From assembly GCF_034676545.1 (NCBI RefSeq), contig NZ_JAUCBZ010000015.1:1209001-1273000 (forward strand): a stretch of DNA of 64,000 bases, in the 5' to 3' direction. This DNA comes from Pararhodobacter sp. Lineage in GTDB: Bacteria; Pseudomonadota; Alphaproteobacteria; Rhodobacterales; Rhodobacteraceae. A program made the position numbers and the translations under genes. A model generated the notes under the pieces. It had not been told where the DNA came from. It saw nothing but the letters and a program-made list of their open reading frames with translations, and made no database searches. Positions 52,387 to 61,720 of this stretch are shown one piece after another. Numbering within the stretch: the stretch's first letter is position 1; each line of letters begins with the position of its first letter.

Positions 52387-54702
52387 TCAGGTGAAGCGGT
52401 TGTCGCGGGGGAAGCCGCGCGGCGCCATGCGGCCGGCGGCGGCGCGTTTGGCCAGCCAGTCGTCCAGCACGGTCTCAAGACGGGTGCGCCCGGCGGGGTC
52501 TTTCCACGACAGACCTTCGGCCAGGGTGAGGGTGGTCAGATCGCTCAGACCGCCGTCCTTGTATCGTTGCAACCGCACACCTTTGCCCCGGTTCATTTCC
52601 GGCAACTCGTCCAGCGGGAACACCAGCAATTTGCGGTTTTCGCCGACCACAGCCACATGGTCGCCGTTGATTGGCTTGCAGATCAGGGCGCGGGCCTCGG
52701 CGCGCACATTCAGCACCTGTTTGCCGGCGCGGGTCTGGGCCAGAACCTCGTCCGAGGGCACGATGAACCCGTCACCGTCGCTTGACGCCACGATCATGCG
52801 CCGCCTGGCCTCATGCACAAAGATATCGACGATCTGCGCCTCGTTGGGCAGATCGACCATCAGGCGCACGGGTTCGCCCATGCCACGCCCGCCGGGCAGG
52901 TTGACGCCGATCAGCGTATAGAATCGCCCGTTGCTGCCAAAGATCACGATCTTGTCGGGGGTCTCGGCATGGAAGGCAAAGGCGGCCTCGTCGCCGTCCT
53001 TGAACTTGAACTCACTGTCCAGCGCGACATGACCCTTCATCGCGCGGATCCAGCCCATTTTCGAACAGACCACGGTGATCGGTTCCCGCTCGATCATCGC
53101 CTCGAACGGCACTTCCTCGATTTGCGCGGCCTCGGCAAAGGTAGACCGGCGCGCGCCCAAGGCGGTGCCCTTGCCGAAGCTCTTGCGCACTTCGGCCAGT
53201 TCCTGCTTGATCCGCGTCCATTGCCGACGCTCGGAGCCCAGCAGATCAACCAGCGCCTCACGCTCTTTGAGCAACTCATCACGCTCGCGGCGCAGCTCGA
53301 TTTCTTCGAGCTTGCGCAAGCTGCGCAGCCGCATGTTCAGGATCGCTTCGGCCTGCACCTCGGTCAACTCGCCCGCGCCGGGGGCGGGGGCGATATAATC
53401 GGCCTCGGACATCGCGCGCGGGAAGGTCTTGCCCCATTGCTCGCGCATCAGCGCATCGCGCGGCGTCTGGTCATAGCGGATGATGTCGATCACCCGGTCG
53501 AGGTTCAGATAGGCAATGATATAGCCTTCCAGCACCTCAAGGCGGTGGTCGATCTTTTCCAGCCGGTACTGGCTGCGGCGTTTGAGCACCTCGCGTCGAT
53601 GGTCGAGGAATGCCTGCAACACCTCGCGCAGCCCGCAAACCCTGGGCGTGCGCCCGTCGATCAGCACGTTCATGTTCAGGCTGAAACGGATCTCCAGGTC
53701 AGAAGATTTCATCAACATGCCCATCAGCATGTCGGGGTCCACGTTCTTCGAGCGCGGCTCCAGCACGATGCGCACATCATCCGCCGATTCGTCGCGCACA
53801 TCGCCCAGAAGCGGCACTTTCTTGGTCTGGATGATCTCGGCCAGCTTTTCGATCAGCTTGGATTTCTGCACCTGATAGGGGATTTCGGTGACGATGATCT
53901 GCCAGGCGCCGCGCGGCAACTCCTCACGCTCCCAGGTCGCGCGCAGCCGGAAACTGCCGCGCCCGGTGCGGTACGATTCCAGGATCGACGACCGCGGCTC
54001 GACAATCACGCCGCCGGTCGGAAAATCTGGGCCAGGCACCAGATCGACCAGCGCCTCGTCGCTGATATCCGGCGTGTCGATCAAGGCGACCGAGGCATCG
54101 ACCAATTCATCCAGATTATGCGGCGGGATATTGGTGGCCATGCCCACGGCAATGCCGCTCGATCCGTTGGCCAACAGGTTCGGAAAGGCGGCGGGCAGAA
54201 CCACGGGTTCTTCCAGCGTGCCGTCGTAATTGGGCCGGAAATCAACCGCGTTTTCCGACAACCCCTCCAGCAGCGCCTCGGCGGCGGCGGTCATGCGGGC
54301 CTCGGTGTAGCGGCTGGCGGCGGGGTTGTCGCCGTCGATGTTGCCAAAATTGCCCTGCCCATGCACCAGCGGATAGCGCACGTTGAAATCCTGCGCCAAA
54401 CGCGCCATCGCATCATAGATCGCCGCGTCGCCATGCGGGTGATAATTGCCCATCACATCGCCGCTGATCTTGGCGGATTTGCGGAACCCGCCGGTCGAGG
54501 ACAGCTTCAACTCGCGCATCGCAAACAGGATGCGCCGGTGTACCGGCTTCAACCCGTCGCGGGCATCGGGCAGGGCGCGGTGCATGATCGTGCTCAGCGC
54601 ATATTGCAAATACCGCTCGCCCAACGCGCGGCGCAGCGGCTCGGCCAGCGGGGCCGTCACGGGGGGCAAGGATTCGTCGTCATTGGGCGTATCGTCGGTC
54701 AT
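52387..54702 (-). CDS. parC: DNA topoisomerase IV subunit A
   Basis: A 771-residue type IIA topoisomerase subunit that decatenates sister chromosomes with ParE. The breakage-reunion domain has the catalytic Tyr132 in AASRYTEARM and the QRDR segment HPHGDAAIYDAM. A coiled-coil arm (about 430-500) and a C-terminal beta-pinwheel of reduced length follow. It is ParC rather than GyrA because of the shorter C-terminus without the QRRGGKG-type GyrA box. At the usual quinolone-contact Ser position Ala93 is found. Start ATG 54702. Confidence 0.95.
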   Translation of the reverse strand: MTDDTPNDDESLPPVTAPLAEPLRRALGERYLQYALSTIMHRALPDARDGLKPVHRRILFAMRELKLSSTGGFRKSAKISGDVMGNYHPHGDAAIYDAMARLAQDFNVRYPLVHGQGNFGNIDGDNPAASRYTEARMTAAAEALLEGLSENAVDFRPNYDGTLEEPVVLPAAFPNLLANGSSGIAVGMATNIPPHNLDELVDASVALIDTPDISDEALVDLVPGPDFPTGGVIVEPRSSILESYRTGRGSFRLRATWEREELPRGAWQIIVTEIPYQVQKSKLIEKLAEIIQTKKVPLLGDVRDESADDVRIVLEPRSKNVDPDMLMGMLMKSSDLEIRFSLNMNVLIDGRTPRVCGLREVLQAFLDHRREVLKRRSQYRLEKIDHRLEVLEGYIIAYLNLDRVIDIIRYDQTPRDALMREQWGKTFPRAMSEADYIAPAPGAGELTEVQAEAILNMRLRSLRKLEEIELRRERDELLKEREALVDLLGSERRQWTRIKQELAEVRKSFGKGTALGARRSTFAEAAQIEEVPFEAMIEREPITVVCSKMGWIRAMKGHVALDSEFKFKDGDEAAFAFHAETPDKIVIFGSNGRFYTLIGVNLPGGRGMGEPVRLMVDLPNEAQIVDIFVHEARRRMIVASSDGDGFIVPSDEVLAQTRAGKQVLNVRAEARALICKPINGDHVAVVGENRKLLVFPLDELPEMNRGKGVRLQRYKDGGLSDLTTLTLAEGLSWKDPAGRTRLETVLDDWLAKRAAAGRMAPRGFPRDNRFT

Positions 54703-54770
54703 GCGCTGCTTCTAGCGCTTCGGCGCGACAAGGGAAATCTGCTTTTTCACCCGCGTCTCACCGATCCCCC

Positions 54771-54791
54771 CTCATCTTGCCAAAAATACTC
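54771..54791. repeat. Dispersed short repeat, ATCTTGCCAAAAATACTC type
   Basis: CTCATCTTGCCAAAAATACTC lies between parC and the YjbR gene. The same motif is at 58267-58285 and, with one change, at 61721-61740. See the modular-repeat finding. Confidence 0.8.
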
Positions 54792-54851
54792 ATCTTTGAC
54801 TCGGGTGGCGACGTGTCCTGACGCCCGGGAATGGAGGACGCCTCTTTGACC

Positions 54852-55211
54852 TTACCGGTCCTGCTGTTCAGCATCCCAGGTCTTGAGCCACCGCTTTGGT
54901 GCCGCCGCGCGCCATTGTTGGATCAGCCGCACCTTGGCCCAGTCGGGGTCAAGACGCCCGCCCATCACCAGGATCAATTTATGGGCGCGGTAATGCGGAT
55001 GCAGCACGAACGTCTCTGGATCCGCCTCGAGCAGCATCTCGCGTTCGTCAAAATCGCATTTGAACACCGCCGCATCGACGTAGGGCGACCACCAGACCCA
55101 CATCTTGCCATGCGCCCGCAGGCAGGCATTGCCCCACGCCGTTCCGTCTTCGACGCGTGGCAGGTTCAAAGACAAAGCGACGTCACGCAATTCGGCATAG
55201 CTGTTGATCAT
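54852..55211 (-). CDS. MmcQ/YjbR-family DNA-binding-like protein
   Basis: A 119-residue single-domain protein of the YjbR fold. Seen are AWGNACLRAHGKMWVWW, then VFKCDFDEREMLL and the ending FVLHPHYRAHKLILVMGG, with the WAKVRLIQQWRAAAPKRW helix. Function of the family is uncertain despite the DNA-binding label. It is flanked by two repeat elements and stands alone between parC and polA. Confidence 0.87.
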   Translation of the reverse strand: MINSYAELRDVALSLNLPRVEDGTAWGNACLRAHGKMWVWWSPYVDAAVFKCDFDEREMLLEADPETFVLHPHYRAHKLILVMGGRLDPDWAKVRLIQQWRAAAPKRWLKTWDAEQQDR

Positions 55212-55267
55212 GCGGCCAGTTTGCCACGGTTTTGCGCGAGCCGCAAACCCTGGCGAGAGGGGGTGCG

Positions 55268-55360
55268 CGGCTTACCCCCATCGAGGGGGTTCGCCGCGCC
55301 GGGGGACGCTGTCCCCCGCGGCCTGCGGCCTTCCCCCTGGGATATTTCAAGAACAAAGAC
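55268..55360. repeat. Dispersed modular repeat 3' of polA, inverted head module
   Basis: GC-rich stems (CCCCCATCGAGGGGG, GGGGGACGCTGTCCCCC, CCGCGGCCTGCGG) end with GGGATATTTCAAGAACAAAGAC (head module, 55339-55360), just 5 bp from the polA stop. It probably forms the polA terminator. Confidence 0.75.
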
Positions 55361-55365
55361 GGGAG

Positions 55366-58176
55366 TCAGTGGGCTTCGGCCCAGTTCGGTCCGGTGCCCG
55401 CCTCGACGATCAGCGCGACATCGAGCGAGACCGCCGGGCTTGCGGCGTTTTCCATCACGGTCTTGACCCGTGCGATGGTTTCGTCGACGGCGTCATCGGC
55501 GACCTCGAACACCAGTTCGTCATGCACTTGCAGCAGCATCTTGGCGGGCAGGTCTGCAATGGCGTCAGGCACGCGGATCATGGCGCGGCGGATCACATCG
55601 GCAGCGGTGCCTTGGATCGGCGCGTTGATCGCCCCGCGTTTGGCAAAGCCAGCAGCCGGGCCTTTGGCGTTGATCTCGGGCGTATGGATGCGCCGCCCGA
55701 ACAGGGTTTCGACGTATTTATGTTCTTTGGCAAAGGCGATGGTGTCGTCCATCCAGGCGCGAATGCCGGGGAAGCGCTCGAAGTAGGTGTCGATGAAGGC
55801 CTGCGCCTCGGCCCGCGGGATGCGCAGGTTGCGCGCCAGGCCAAAGCCCGAGATGCCGTAGATCACGCCGAAATTGATCGCCTTGGCGCGGCGGCGGATG
55901 TCGGGGGTCATCTGGTCCATCGGCACGTTGAACATCTCGCTGGCGGTCATCGCGTGAATGTCCAACCCGTCCTTGAACGCCTGTTTCATCGCCGGCAGGT
56001 TTGCCACATGGGCGAGGATGCGCAGTTCGATCTGGCTGTAATCGAGGCTGACCAGCGACTTGCCCTCGGCCGCGACAAAGGCCTCGCGGATGCGGCGGCC
56101 TTCCTCGGTGCGGATCGGGATGTTTTGCAGGTTCGGATCGGTCGAGGCCAGCCGCCCGGTATTCGCGCCGGTTTGCACATAAGACGTATGCACGCGGCCG
56201 GTGTCGGGGTTGATATGGTCCTGCAACGCATCGGTATAGGTCGATTTCAGCTTCGAGAGTTGCCGCCAGTCCAGCACCCGGCCCGGCAGATCATGTTCGG
56301 TCGCCAGATCCTCGAGGATATCCGCGCCGGTCGAATAGGCCCCGGTCTTGCCGGTCTTGCCGCCCGGCAGGCCCATCTTGTCGAACAGGATTTCCCCCAG
56401 TTGCTTGGGTGAGCCGACGTTGAAGCTCTCGCCCGCCAGCTCATGGATTTCCGCCTCGAGGCCCGCCATCTTTTGCGCAAAGGCGTTCGACATGCGCGAC
56501 AGCGTATCGCGGTCGACCTGAATGCCGTGCATCTCCATCTCGGCCAGCACCGGCACCAGCGGGCGCTCCAGCGTCTCGTACACCGTCGTCACCCGCTCGC
56601 GGTGCAGGCGCGGGCGCAAGGCGTGCCACAGACGCAGGGTGATATCCGCATCCTCGCCGGCGTATTTCACCGCATCCTCAATCGGCACATTGTCAAAGGT
56701 TTTCGCGGCTTTGCCGGTGCCCAGCAGCGACTTGATCGGGATCGGCTTGTGGCCCAGATATTCCTCGCTGAGGGCATCCATGCCGTGATTGTGCAGCCCT
56801 GCGTTCAGCGCGTAAGACATCAGCATCGTGTCATCAAGGGACACCACCGACACGCCCGCCCGCTTGAAAATCTTGGCGTCGTATTTGGCGTTCTGAAAGA
56901 TCTTGAGGATCGACGGATCCTCCAGCATCGGCTTCAGGATCGCCAGCGCCGCCTCCGGGTTCATCTGGCCGTCCAGCCGCTTGGCCGCGCCGAACAGATC
57001 GCCCGCCCCCGCGCGGTGGTTCAGCGGAATGTAGCAGGCGTCATTCGGGGCCAGCGCCAGCGACACGCCAACCAATTCGGCGCGCATCTCGTCCAGCGAG
57101 GTGGTTTCCGTATCCACCGCGACATGACCCTGCTCATAAATCCGCGCGATCCAGGCCTGCAACGCCCCGGCATCGGAAACACAGGCGTAACCCTCGGTTT
57201 CAAAATGTAAAAGCACGGGCGCGGCGGGCGCCTCCTCGGTGGCCGCAGCCGGCGCCGAGGCCGGGGCCACCGCCACCGCAGGCGCCTCGACCCCAAGCTT
57301 CTCGGCGATGCGCCGGGTCAGGGTGCGGAACTCCATGTCATTGAGGAAGCCCAGCAGCACCTCGGCCTGGGGCGGGCGGATGATGAAATCCTCCAGCGCC
57401 TCCTCCATCGGGGTGTCATCGCGCAGCGTCACCAACTGCCGCGACAGGCGGATCTGATCGCCCATCGTCACCAAAGTCTCGCGCCGCTTCGGCTGCTTGA
57501 TCTCCGACGCGCGCGCCAGCAGCGTATCCAGATCGCCGTATTCATTGATCAGCAAGGCCGCGGTTTTCACGCCAATGCCGGGCGCGCCGGGGATGTTGTC
57601 GACGCTGTCCCCGGCCAAGGCCTGAACATCAATCACCCGCTCCGGCCCGACGCCGAATTTCTCGACCACCTCCTCGGGGCCGATGATCCGGTCCTTCATC
57701 GCGTCCCACATCACCACATTGGGGCCGACCAACTGCATCAGGTCCTTGTCCGAGGAAATGATCGTCACATCGCCGCCCGCCGCCACCGCGTGTCTGGTCA
57801 GCGTGGCGATGATGTCGTCGGCCTCGAACCCCTCGGTCTCGACGCAGGCGATGTTGAACGCACGCGTCGCCTCGCGGGTCAGCGGGAATTGCGGCCGCAG
57901 ATCCTCGGGCAACTCGGGCCGGTTGGCCTTGTACTCGGGGTACAGATCATTGCGAAAGGTTTTCGCGGAATGGTCAAAGATCACCGCGACATGGGTCGCC
58001 GCGGTGCCGCCGTTCTTGCCCTCGGTATAGCGCAGCAGCATGTTGCAAAACCCGGCCACCGCGCCAATCGGCAGGCCGTCGGATTTGCGCGTCAGCGGCG
58101 GCAGCGCGTGGTAGGCCCGGAAAATAAAGGCCGATCCGTCGATCAGATGCAGATGATCGCCCTTGCCGAATGCCAT
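55366..58176 (-). CDS. polA: DNA polymerase I
   Basis: A 936-residue enzyme for Okazaki-fragment processing and repair. Domains: 5'-3' exonuclease (LIDGSAFIFRAYHALP, then SSDKDLMQLV), 3'-5' exonuclease with the DTETTSLDEM motif intact, so proofreading should be active, and the polymerase domain with DYSQIELRILAH (motif A), the finger helix RRRAKAINFGVIYGISGFG, and QVHDELVFEV (motif C). An Ala-rich linker joins the first two domains. ATG 58176 is chosen before the conserved start, with GGGGAA upstream; the longer in-frame extension is unlike PolI. Confidence 0.97.
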   Translation of the reverse strand: MAFGKGDHLHLIDGSAFIFRAYHALPPLTRKSDGLPIGAVAGFCNMLLRYTEGKNGGTAATHVAVIFDHSAKTFRNDLYPEYKANRPELPEDLRPQFPLTREATRAFNIACVETEGFEADDIIATLTRHAVAAGGDVTIISSDKDLMQLVGPNVVMWDAMKDRIIGPEEVVEKFGVGPERVIDVQALAGDSVDNIPGAPGIGVKTAALLINEYGDLDTLLARASEIKQPKRRETLVTMGDQIRLSRQLVTLRDDTPMEEALEDFIIRPPQAEVLLGFLNDMEFRTLTRRIAEKLGVEAPAVAVAPASAPAAATEEAPAAPVLLHFETEGYACVSDAGALQAWIARIYEQGHVAVDTETTSLDEMRAELVGVSLALAPNDACYIPLNHRAGAGDLFGAAKRLDGQMNPEAALAILKPMLEDPSILKIFQNAKYDAKIFKRAGVSVVSLDDTMLMSYALNAGLHNHGMDALSEEYLGHKPIPIKSLLGTGKAAKTFDNVPIEDAVKYAGEDADITLRLWHALRPRLHRERVTTVYETLERPLVPVLAEMEMHGIQVDRDTLSRMSNAFAQKMAGLEAEIHELAGESFNVGSPKQLGEILFDKMGLPGGKTGKTGAYSTGADILEDLATEHDLPGRVLDWRQLSKLKSTYTDALQDHINPDTGRVHTSYVQTGANTGRLASTDPNLQNIPIRTEEGRRIREAFVAAEGKSLVSLDYSQIELRILAHVANLPAMKQAFKDGLDIHAMTASEMFNVPMDQMTPDIRRRAKAINFGVIYGISGFGLARNLRIPRAEAQAFIDTYFERFPGIRAWMDDTIAFAKEHKYVETLFGRRIHTPEINAKGPAAGFAKRGAINAPIQGTAADVIRRAMIRVPDAIADLPAKMLLQVHDELVFEVADDAVDETIARVKTVMENAASPAVSLDVALIVEAGTGPNWAEAH

Positions 58177-58266
58177 GCCAGTTCCCCTGTGTTCGGATAC
58201 CTGCCCTTGGTAACGACCCAGCACGAATGCGTCCAGCGGCCAAAGCCACCAGAGCGCTTTCGATTT

Positions 58267-58285
58267 CATCTTGCCAAAAATACTC
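58267..58285. repeat. Dispersed short repeat, ATCTTGCCAAAAATACTC type
   Basis: CATCTTGCCAAAAATACTC lies between the polA start and the third pirin gene's stop, followed by the small stem CCGCCGGAGGC. Same family as 54771 and 61721. Confidence 0.8.
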
Positions 58286-58317
58286 CCGCCGGAGGCTCCG
58301 ACACCGGCATCCCGCGC

Positions 58318-59238
58318 CTAACGTTTCCCGCCCTGGCCCTTGATGAACGTCCCGGCATTCAACTCGGCAAACGCCTTTTGCAACTCGGCGCGGGTGTTCA
58401 TCACGATCGGCCCGTGCCACGCCACCGGCTCCTTGATCGGCTGGCCCGAGACCAACAGGAACCGCATGCCCTCTGGCCCCGAGGTCACGCTGATCTCATT
58501 GCCCGTGCCAAACCGCACCAGGGTCCGGTTGCCCGACATATCGCGGATTTCCAGCTCTTTGCCCGCAAATTCCTTTTCCACCTTCACGCCAACCGGCTTG
58601 GCGGCATCGCGGAACGTGCCGCTGCCCGCGAAAATATAGGCAAAGGTATTCGCATAGGTATCGACCGGCAGGGTCCGGCGCGTGTTCGGCGGCACCGAGA
58701 CATCCAGAAACAGCGGGTCCGCCGCGATTCCGTCCACCGGGCCACGCTTGCCCCAGAACTTGCCGGTGATGATGCGCACCGCGGTGCCGTCATCCTCGAC
58801 CACGGTTTCGATCTCGCGGCCCTTGATGTCCTGATAGCGCGGAGCGATCATCTTTTGCGCCCGCGGCAGGTTGGCCCACAGCTGGAACCCGTGCATCTGC
58901 CCGCGCGCGTTCCCCTTGGGCATCTCCTGGTGCAAAATCCCTGACCCGGCGGTCATCCACTGCACCGCTCCCGGCCCCAGCAGGCCCTTGTTGCCCAGCG
59001 AATCACTGTGCTCGACGGTGCCTTCCAGCACATAGGTGATCGTTTCGATCCCCCGGTGCGGGTGCCACGGAAATCCGGCGCGGTACAGATCCGGGTCGTC
59101 GTTGCGGAAATCATCCAGCAACAGGAACGGATCGCTTTCCTTGGGTTCGCCAAAGCCGAACGCGCGGTGCAGGTGCACGCCTGCGCCCTCCATCGTTGGC
59201 TTGGCCTTTGAGATGCTGGTCACGGGGCGGAATGTCAT
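58318..59238 (-). CDS. Pirin-family protein (third in window)
   Basis: A 306-residue pirin with the N-terminal cupin site FPWHPHRGIETITYVLEG and MTAGSGILHQEMP and a C-terminal pirin domain. The metal ligands (two His, His and Glu) are in place. It resembles the classical pirin/YhaK group rather than the shorter YhhW-like pirin at 32927. It is encoded alone between polA and a zinc-finger gene; an 18-bp palindrome lies 67 bp upstream of the ATG at 59238 (ribosome site AGAGGT). Function not predictable beyond iron-binding cupin. Confidence 0.9.
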   Translation of the reverse strand: MTFRPVTSISKAKPTMEGAGVHLHRAFGFGEPKESDPFLLLDDFRNDDPDLYRAGFPWHPHRGIETITYVLEGTVEHSDSLGNKGLLGPGAVQWMTAGSGILHQEMPKGNARGQMHGFQLWANLPRAQKMIAPRYQDIKGREIETVVEDDGTAVRIITGKFWGKRGPVDGIAADPLFLDVSVPPNTRRTLPVDTYANTFAYIFAGSGTFRDAAKPVGVKVEKEFAGKELEIRDMSGNRTLVRFGTGNEISVTSGPEGMRFLLVSGQPIKEPVAWHGPIVMNTRAELQKAFAELNAGTFIKGQGGKR

Positions 59239-59304
59239 GGCGAAACCTCTTGCTGAGTGTTGCGCCACAAATGTGTGTTTCGCGCGGAGTTTCCAGTGTT
59301 CTGC

Positions 59305-59322
59305 CTGTGCAGCGCTGCACAG
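59305..59322. promoter_or_regulatory. 18-bp perfect palindrome upstream of the third pirin gene
   Basis: CTGTGCAGCGCTGCACAG is fully symmetric and sits in the 104-bp space between the pirin start and the upstream zinc-finger gene. It is a good candidate for a dimeric regulator site; the short space to the upstream stop would also allow a terminator role, but no T-run follows. Confidence 0.55.
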
Positions 59323-59342
59323 AGCCTGTTTGCAACCAGCGT

Positions 59343-59549
59343 TCAGTGTGCGTCCTGTGCACCCTCGGCCAACACATAGCGCGCATCGCAATAGCCGCAT
59401 TCAATCCAGCCCGTATCGTGCGGAATGGTCAGCCAGACGCGCGGATGGCCCAATGCGCCCTCACCGCCATCGCAGGCAATGTGGCGGCTGCTGACGATCT
59501 TCGTCTCGGGTGCGTCATGGTTGGGCAGGGTGGCATGGGCAGTCGTCAT
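59343..59549 (-). CDS. Small zinc-finger protein (NDUFS6/zf-CHCC-like)
   Basis: A 68-residue protein with a zinc-binding arrangement CDGGEGALGHPRVWL (Cys and His) followed by CGYCDARYVL (Cys-x2-Cys). This is the CHCC zinc-finger pattern shared with the complex I accessory subunit NDUFS6. Alphaproteobacterial homologues are thought to be stable parts of or assembly factors for NADH dehydrogenase; here that is inferred from the family. Stand-alone gene. Confidence 0.87.
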   Translation of the reverse strand: MTTAHATLPNHDAPETKIVSSRHIACDGGEGALGHPRVWLTIPHDTGWIECGYCDARYVLAEGAQDAH

Positions 59550-59629
59550 GCGGGCGGTTCCTTGTATCGGCGGGCCTTACGGCCTATGCGTGTCGTCCAG
59601 ACAATACCCCATTGCCCGGCAGGAGCAAG

Positions 59630-60556
59630 ATGACCGAACACGCGATCGAAATTGAAAACCTGCGCAAGACCTATGCGGGCAACATGCGCACCGGGCCCAA
59701 AGAGGCGCTCAAGGGCATCAACCTGTCCATTCCACAAGGCTCGGTGTTCGGCCTGCTGGGGCCGAATGGCGCGGGCAAATCGACGCTGATCAACATCATG
59801 GCCGGTTTGGTGATCAAGACCGAAGGGCGCGTGCGCATCTGGGGTTTTGATCAGGACCAGAACCCCCGCCAGTCGCGCGCCGCCATCGGCGTCATGCCAC
59901 AAGAGCTGAACATCGACCCCTATTTCACCCCACGAGAGGCCATCGAGGTGCAAGGCGGCCTTTATGGCGTGCCCAAATCCGAGCGCCGCACCGATGAGAT
60001 CCTGGAGCTGATCGGCCTGACCGACAAGGCCAATGCCTATGCCCGCACCCTCTCGGGCGGTATGCGGCGGCGGCTGTTGCTGGGCAAGGCGCTGGTGCAT
60101 GGCCCGCAAATCCTGGTGCTCGATGAGCCGACCGCGGGCGTCGATATCCACCTGCGGCAGATGCTGTGGGACAATGTGCGCATGTTGAACCAGCAGGGTA
60201 TGACGATCATCCTCACCACGCATTACCTCGAGGAAGCGCAGGAGATGTGCGACGAGATCGCCATCATCGACAACGGCCAGATGATCATCCGCGATTCCAC
60301 CGCCGCGATCGTCGCGCGCGTCGATGCGAAAACCCTGCTGGTGCGCCCGGCCTCGCCGGTGGCCGCGCTGACCCTGCCGCAGGGCGTCACGCGCGACGAC
60401 CGCGCCGATGGCTGGCTGGCGCTGACCTATCCGCGCAGCCGGGTGCAGGCCGGGCAGATCCTCGCCGCACTCAGCGCCGCCGGGGTCGAAGTGCTCGACC
60501 TGACCACCTCGGAACCCGACCTCGAGGATGCGTTCCTGGCTCTTACTCACCCCTAG
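59630..60556 (+). CDS. ABC-2-type exporter ATPase
   Basis: A 308-residue ATPase of the drug/polysaccharide/ABC-2 class: Walker A GPNGAGKST, signature LSGGMRRRL, Walker B ILVLDEPTAGVD, H-loop ILTTHYLEEA. A C-terminal extension of about 75 residues ends in EPDLEDAFLALT, the usual mark of this class. AGGAGC precedes ATG 59630. The next gene is a convergent MFS transporter overlapping by four bases, so no cognate membrane subunit is adjacent; it must be encoded elsewhere. Exported substrate unknown. Confidence 0.92.
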   Translation: MTEHAIEIENLRKTYAGNMRTGPKEALKGINLSIPQGSVFGLLGPNGAGKSTLINIMAGLVIKTEGRVRIWGFDQDQNPRQSRAAIGVMPQELNIDPYFTPREAIEVQGGLYGVPKSERRTDEILELIGLTDKANAYARTLSGGMRRRLLLGKALVHGPQILVLDEPTAGVDIHLRQMLWDNVRMLNQQGMTIILTTHYLEEAQEMCDEIAIIDNGQMIIRDSTAAIVARVDAKTLLVRPASPVAALTLPQGVTRDDRADGWLALTYPRSRVQAGQILAALSAAGVEVLDLTTSEPDLEDAFLALTHP

Positions 60557-61678
60557 CTGGCGCGGGGCCGCATCGCCCCCGCCAGACCGATGATCGCCGC
60601 CGCCAGCACCGCCAGCACGCCAAAGCCGGTGCCCAGACTGGTGACCTGCGCCACCGCGCCGATCATCACCGGACCCAGCAGCATCCCGCCGTAACCCAGC
60701 GTCGCCACCCCGGCAATCGCCCGGCCCGGCGAGACACCCGGTTCATTGGCCGCGCGCGAAATTGCCAGCGGGATCATCACCGCATAGCCGACGCCCAGCA
60801 ACGCAAAGCCGATCATCCCGGCCACCACGGATGCGCCAATCAGCGCCACCAACACCCCCAGCGCCGCGCAGGCCCCGCCCAGCCGCGCGGTTGTCACCGG
60901 GCCGAGCGCCTCGATCACCCGGTAGCCCAACAGCCGCGCCACCACCATCGCCGCACTGTAAACGCCGTAACCCAAGGCCGCCGTCGCCTCGGATGCGCCG
61001 CTCACCAGGGTCAGGAACAGCGCCCCCCAATCGGCCATCGCCCCCTCGCCCACCGACGAGCAGAACGCCACCAACCCCACCGGCACCAACGGCCGCGGCG
61101 GCAGGGCAAACCCCACCTTGCTCGGGCTTGTGACGGATTGCCACGGCACCTGCGCCAACCACAGCGTCACAGCCGCACTCACCCCCGCGCCAAGGGCGAA
61201 ATGCATCAGCGGCGACAGCCCACCCGCCACCGCCAGCCAGCCCGAACTCGCGCCCAGTCCCGCGCCCAGACTCCACATCGCGTGGAATGACGCCATGATC
61301 GGCCGCTTGGCGTGGCGCTCCACCTCGGCGGCCCAGGTGTTCATCGTCACATCCATCGCCCCGTGACAGGCGCCAAAGGCGGTCAGCGCCACCGCCAACA
61401 GCCAGACATTCGGTGCCAGTGCGATCATCGGCAAAACCAGGGCATACACCACCCCGACAGCGCGTGAGGCCTTGGCCCCGCCGATCCGGTCGCTCAGCCA
61501 CCCCGCCAGCGGAAACGACACGATCGCCCCCCCCCGCCAGACACAGCAACAACTGCCCCAAGACTGCATGTTCCAGCGTGAATCGTTCAACAAACGCCGG
61601 AATGCGCGAGGCCCAAAGCCCGAACAAACCGCCATTCAGAATGAACATTGCCGAGACGGCCAGTCGGGGGCTGCGCAT
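60553..61678 (-). pseudogene. MFS transporter, single frameshift in a C/G run
   Basis: An MFS protein of about 375 residues with twelve helices expected. It starts MRSPRLAVSAMFILNGGLFG (ATG 61678, AGGAA upstream). After LLLCLAGGG the frame shifts at a nine-C run (61527-61535, nine G on the coding strand); with eight the sequence continues AIVSFPLAGWLSDRIGG, the helix 2-3 loop motif. The rest to 60553 is intact in the second frame. It resembles YbjJ-like sugar or drug transporters. Its last four bases overlap the convergent ABC ATPase gene. Error or contingency locus; see findings. Confidence 0.85.
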
Positions 61679-61720
61679 GAACTCTCTATTCCTCAACGGG
61701 CCTTCGCCCTTTTTGCCCCC

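Noticed and set aside
52813..54849. A 678-codon open frame opposite parC
   Set aside because: Antisense shadow of an essential, motif-complete gene; no recognisable protein features.
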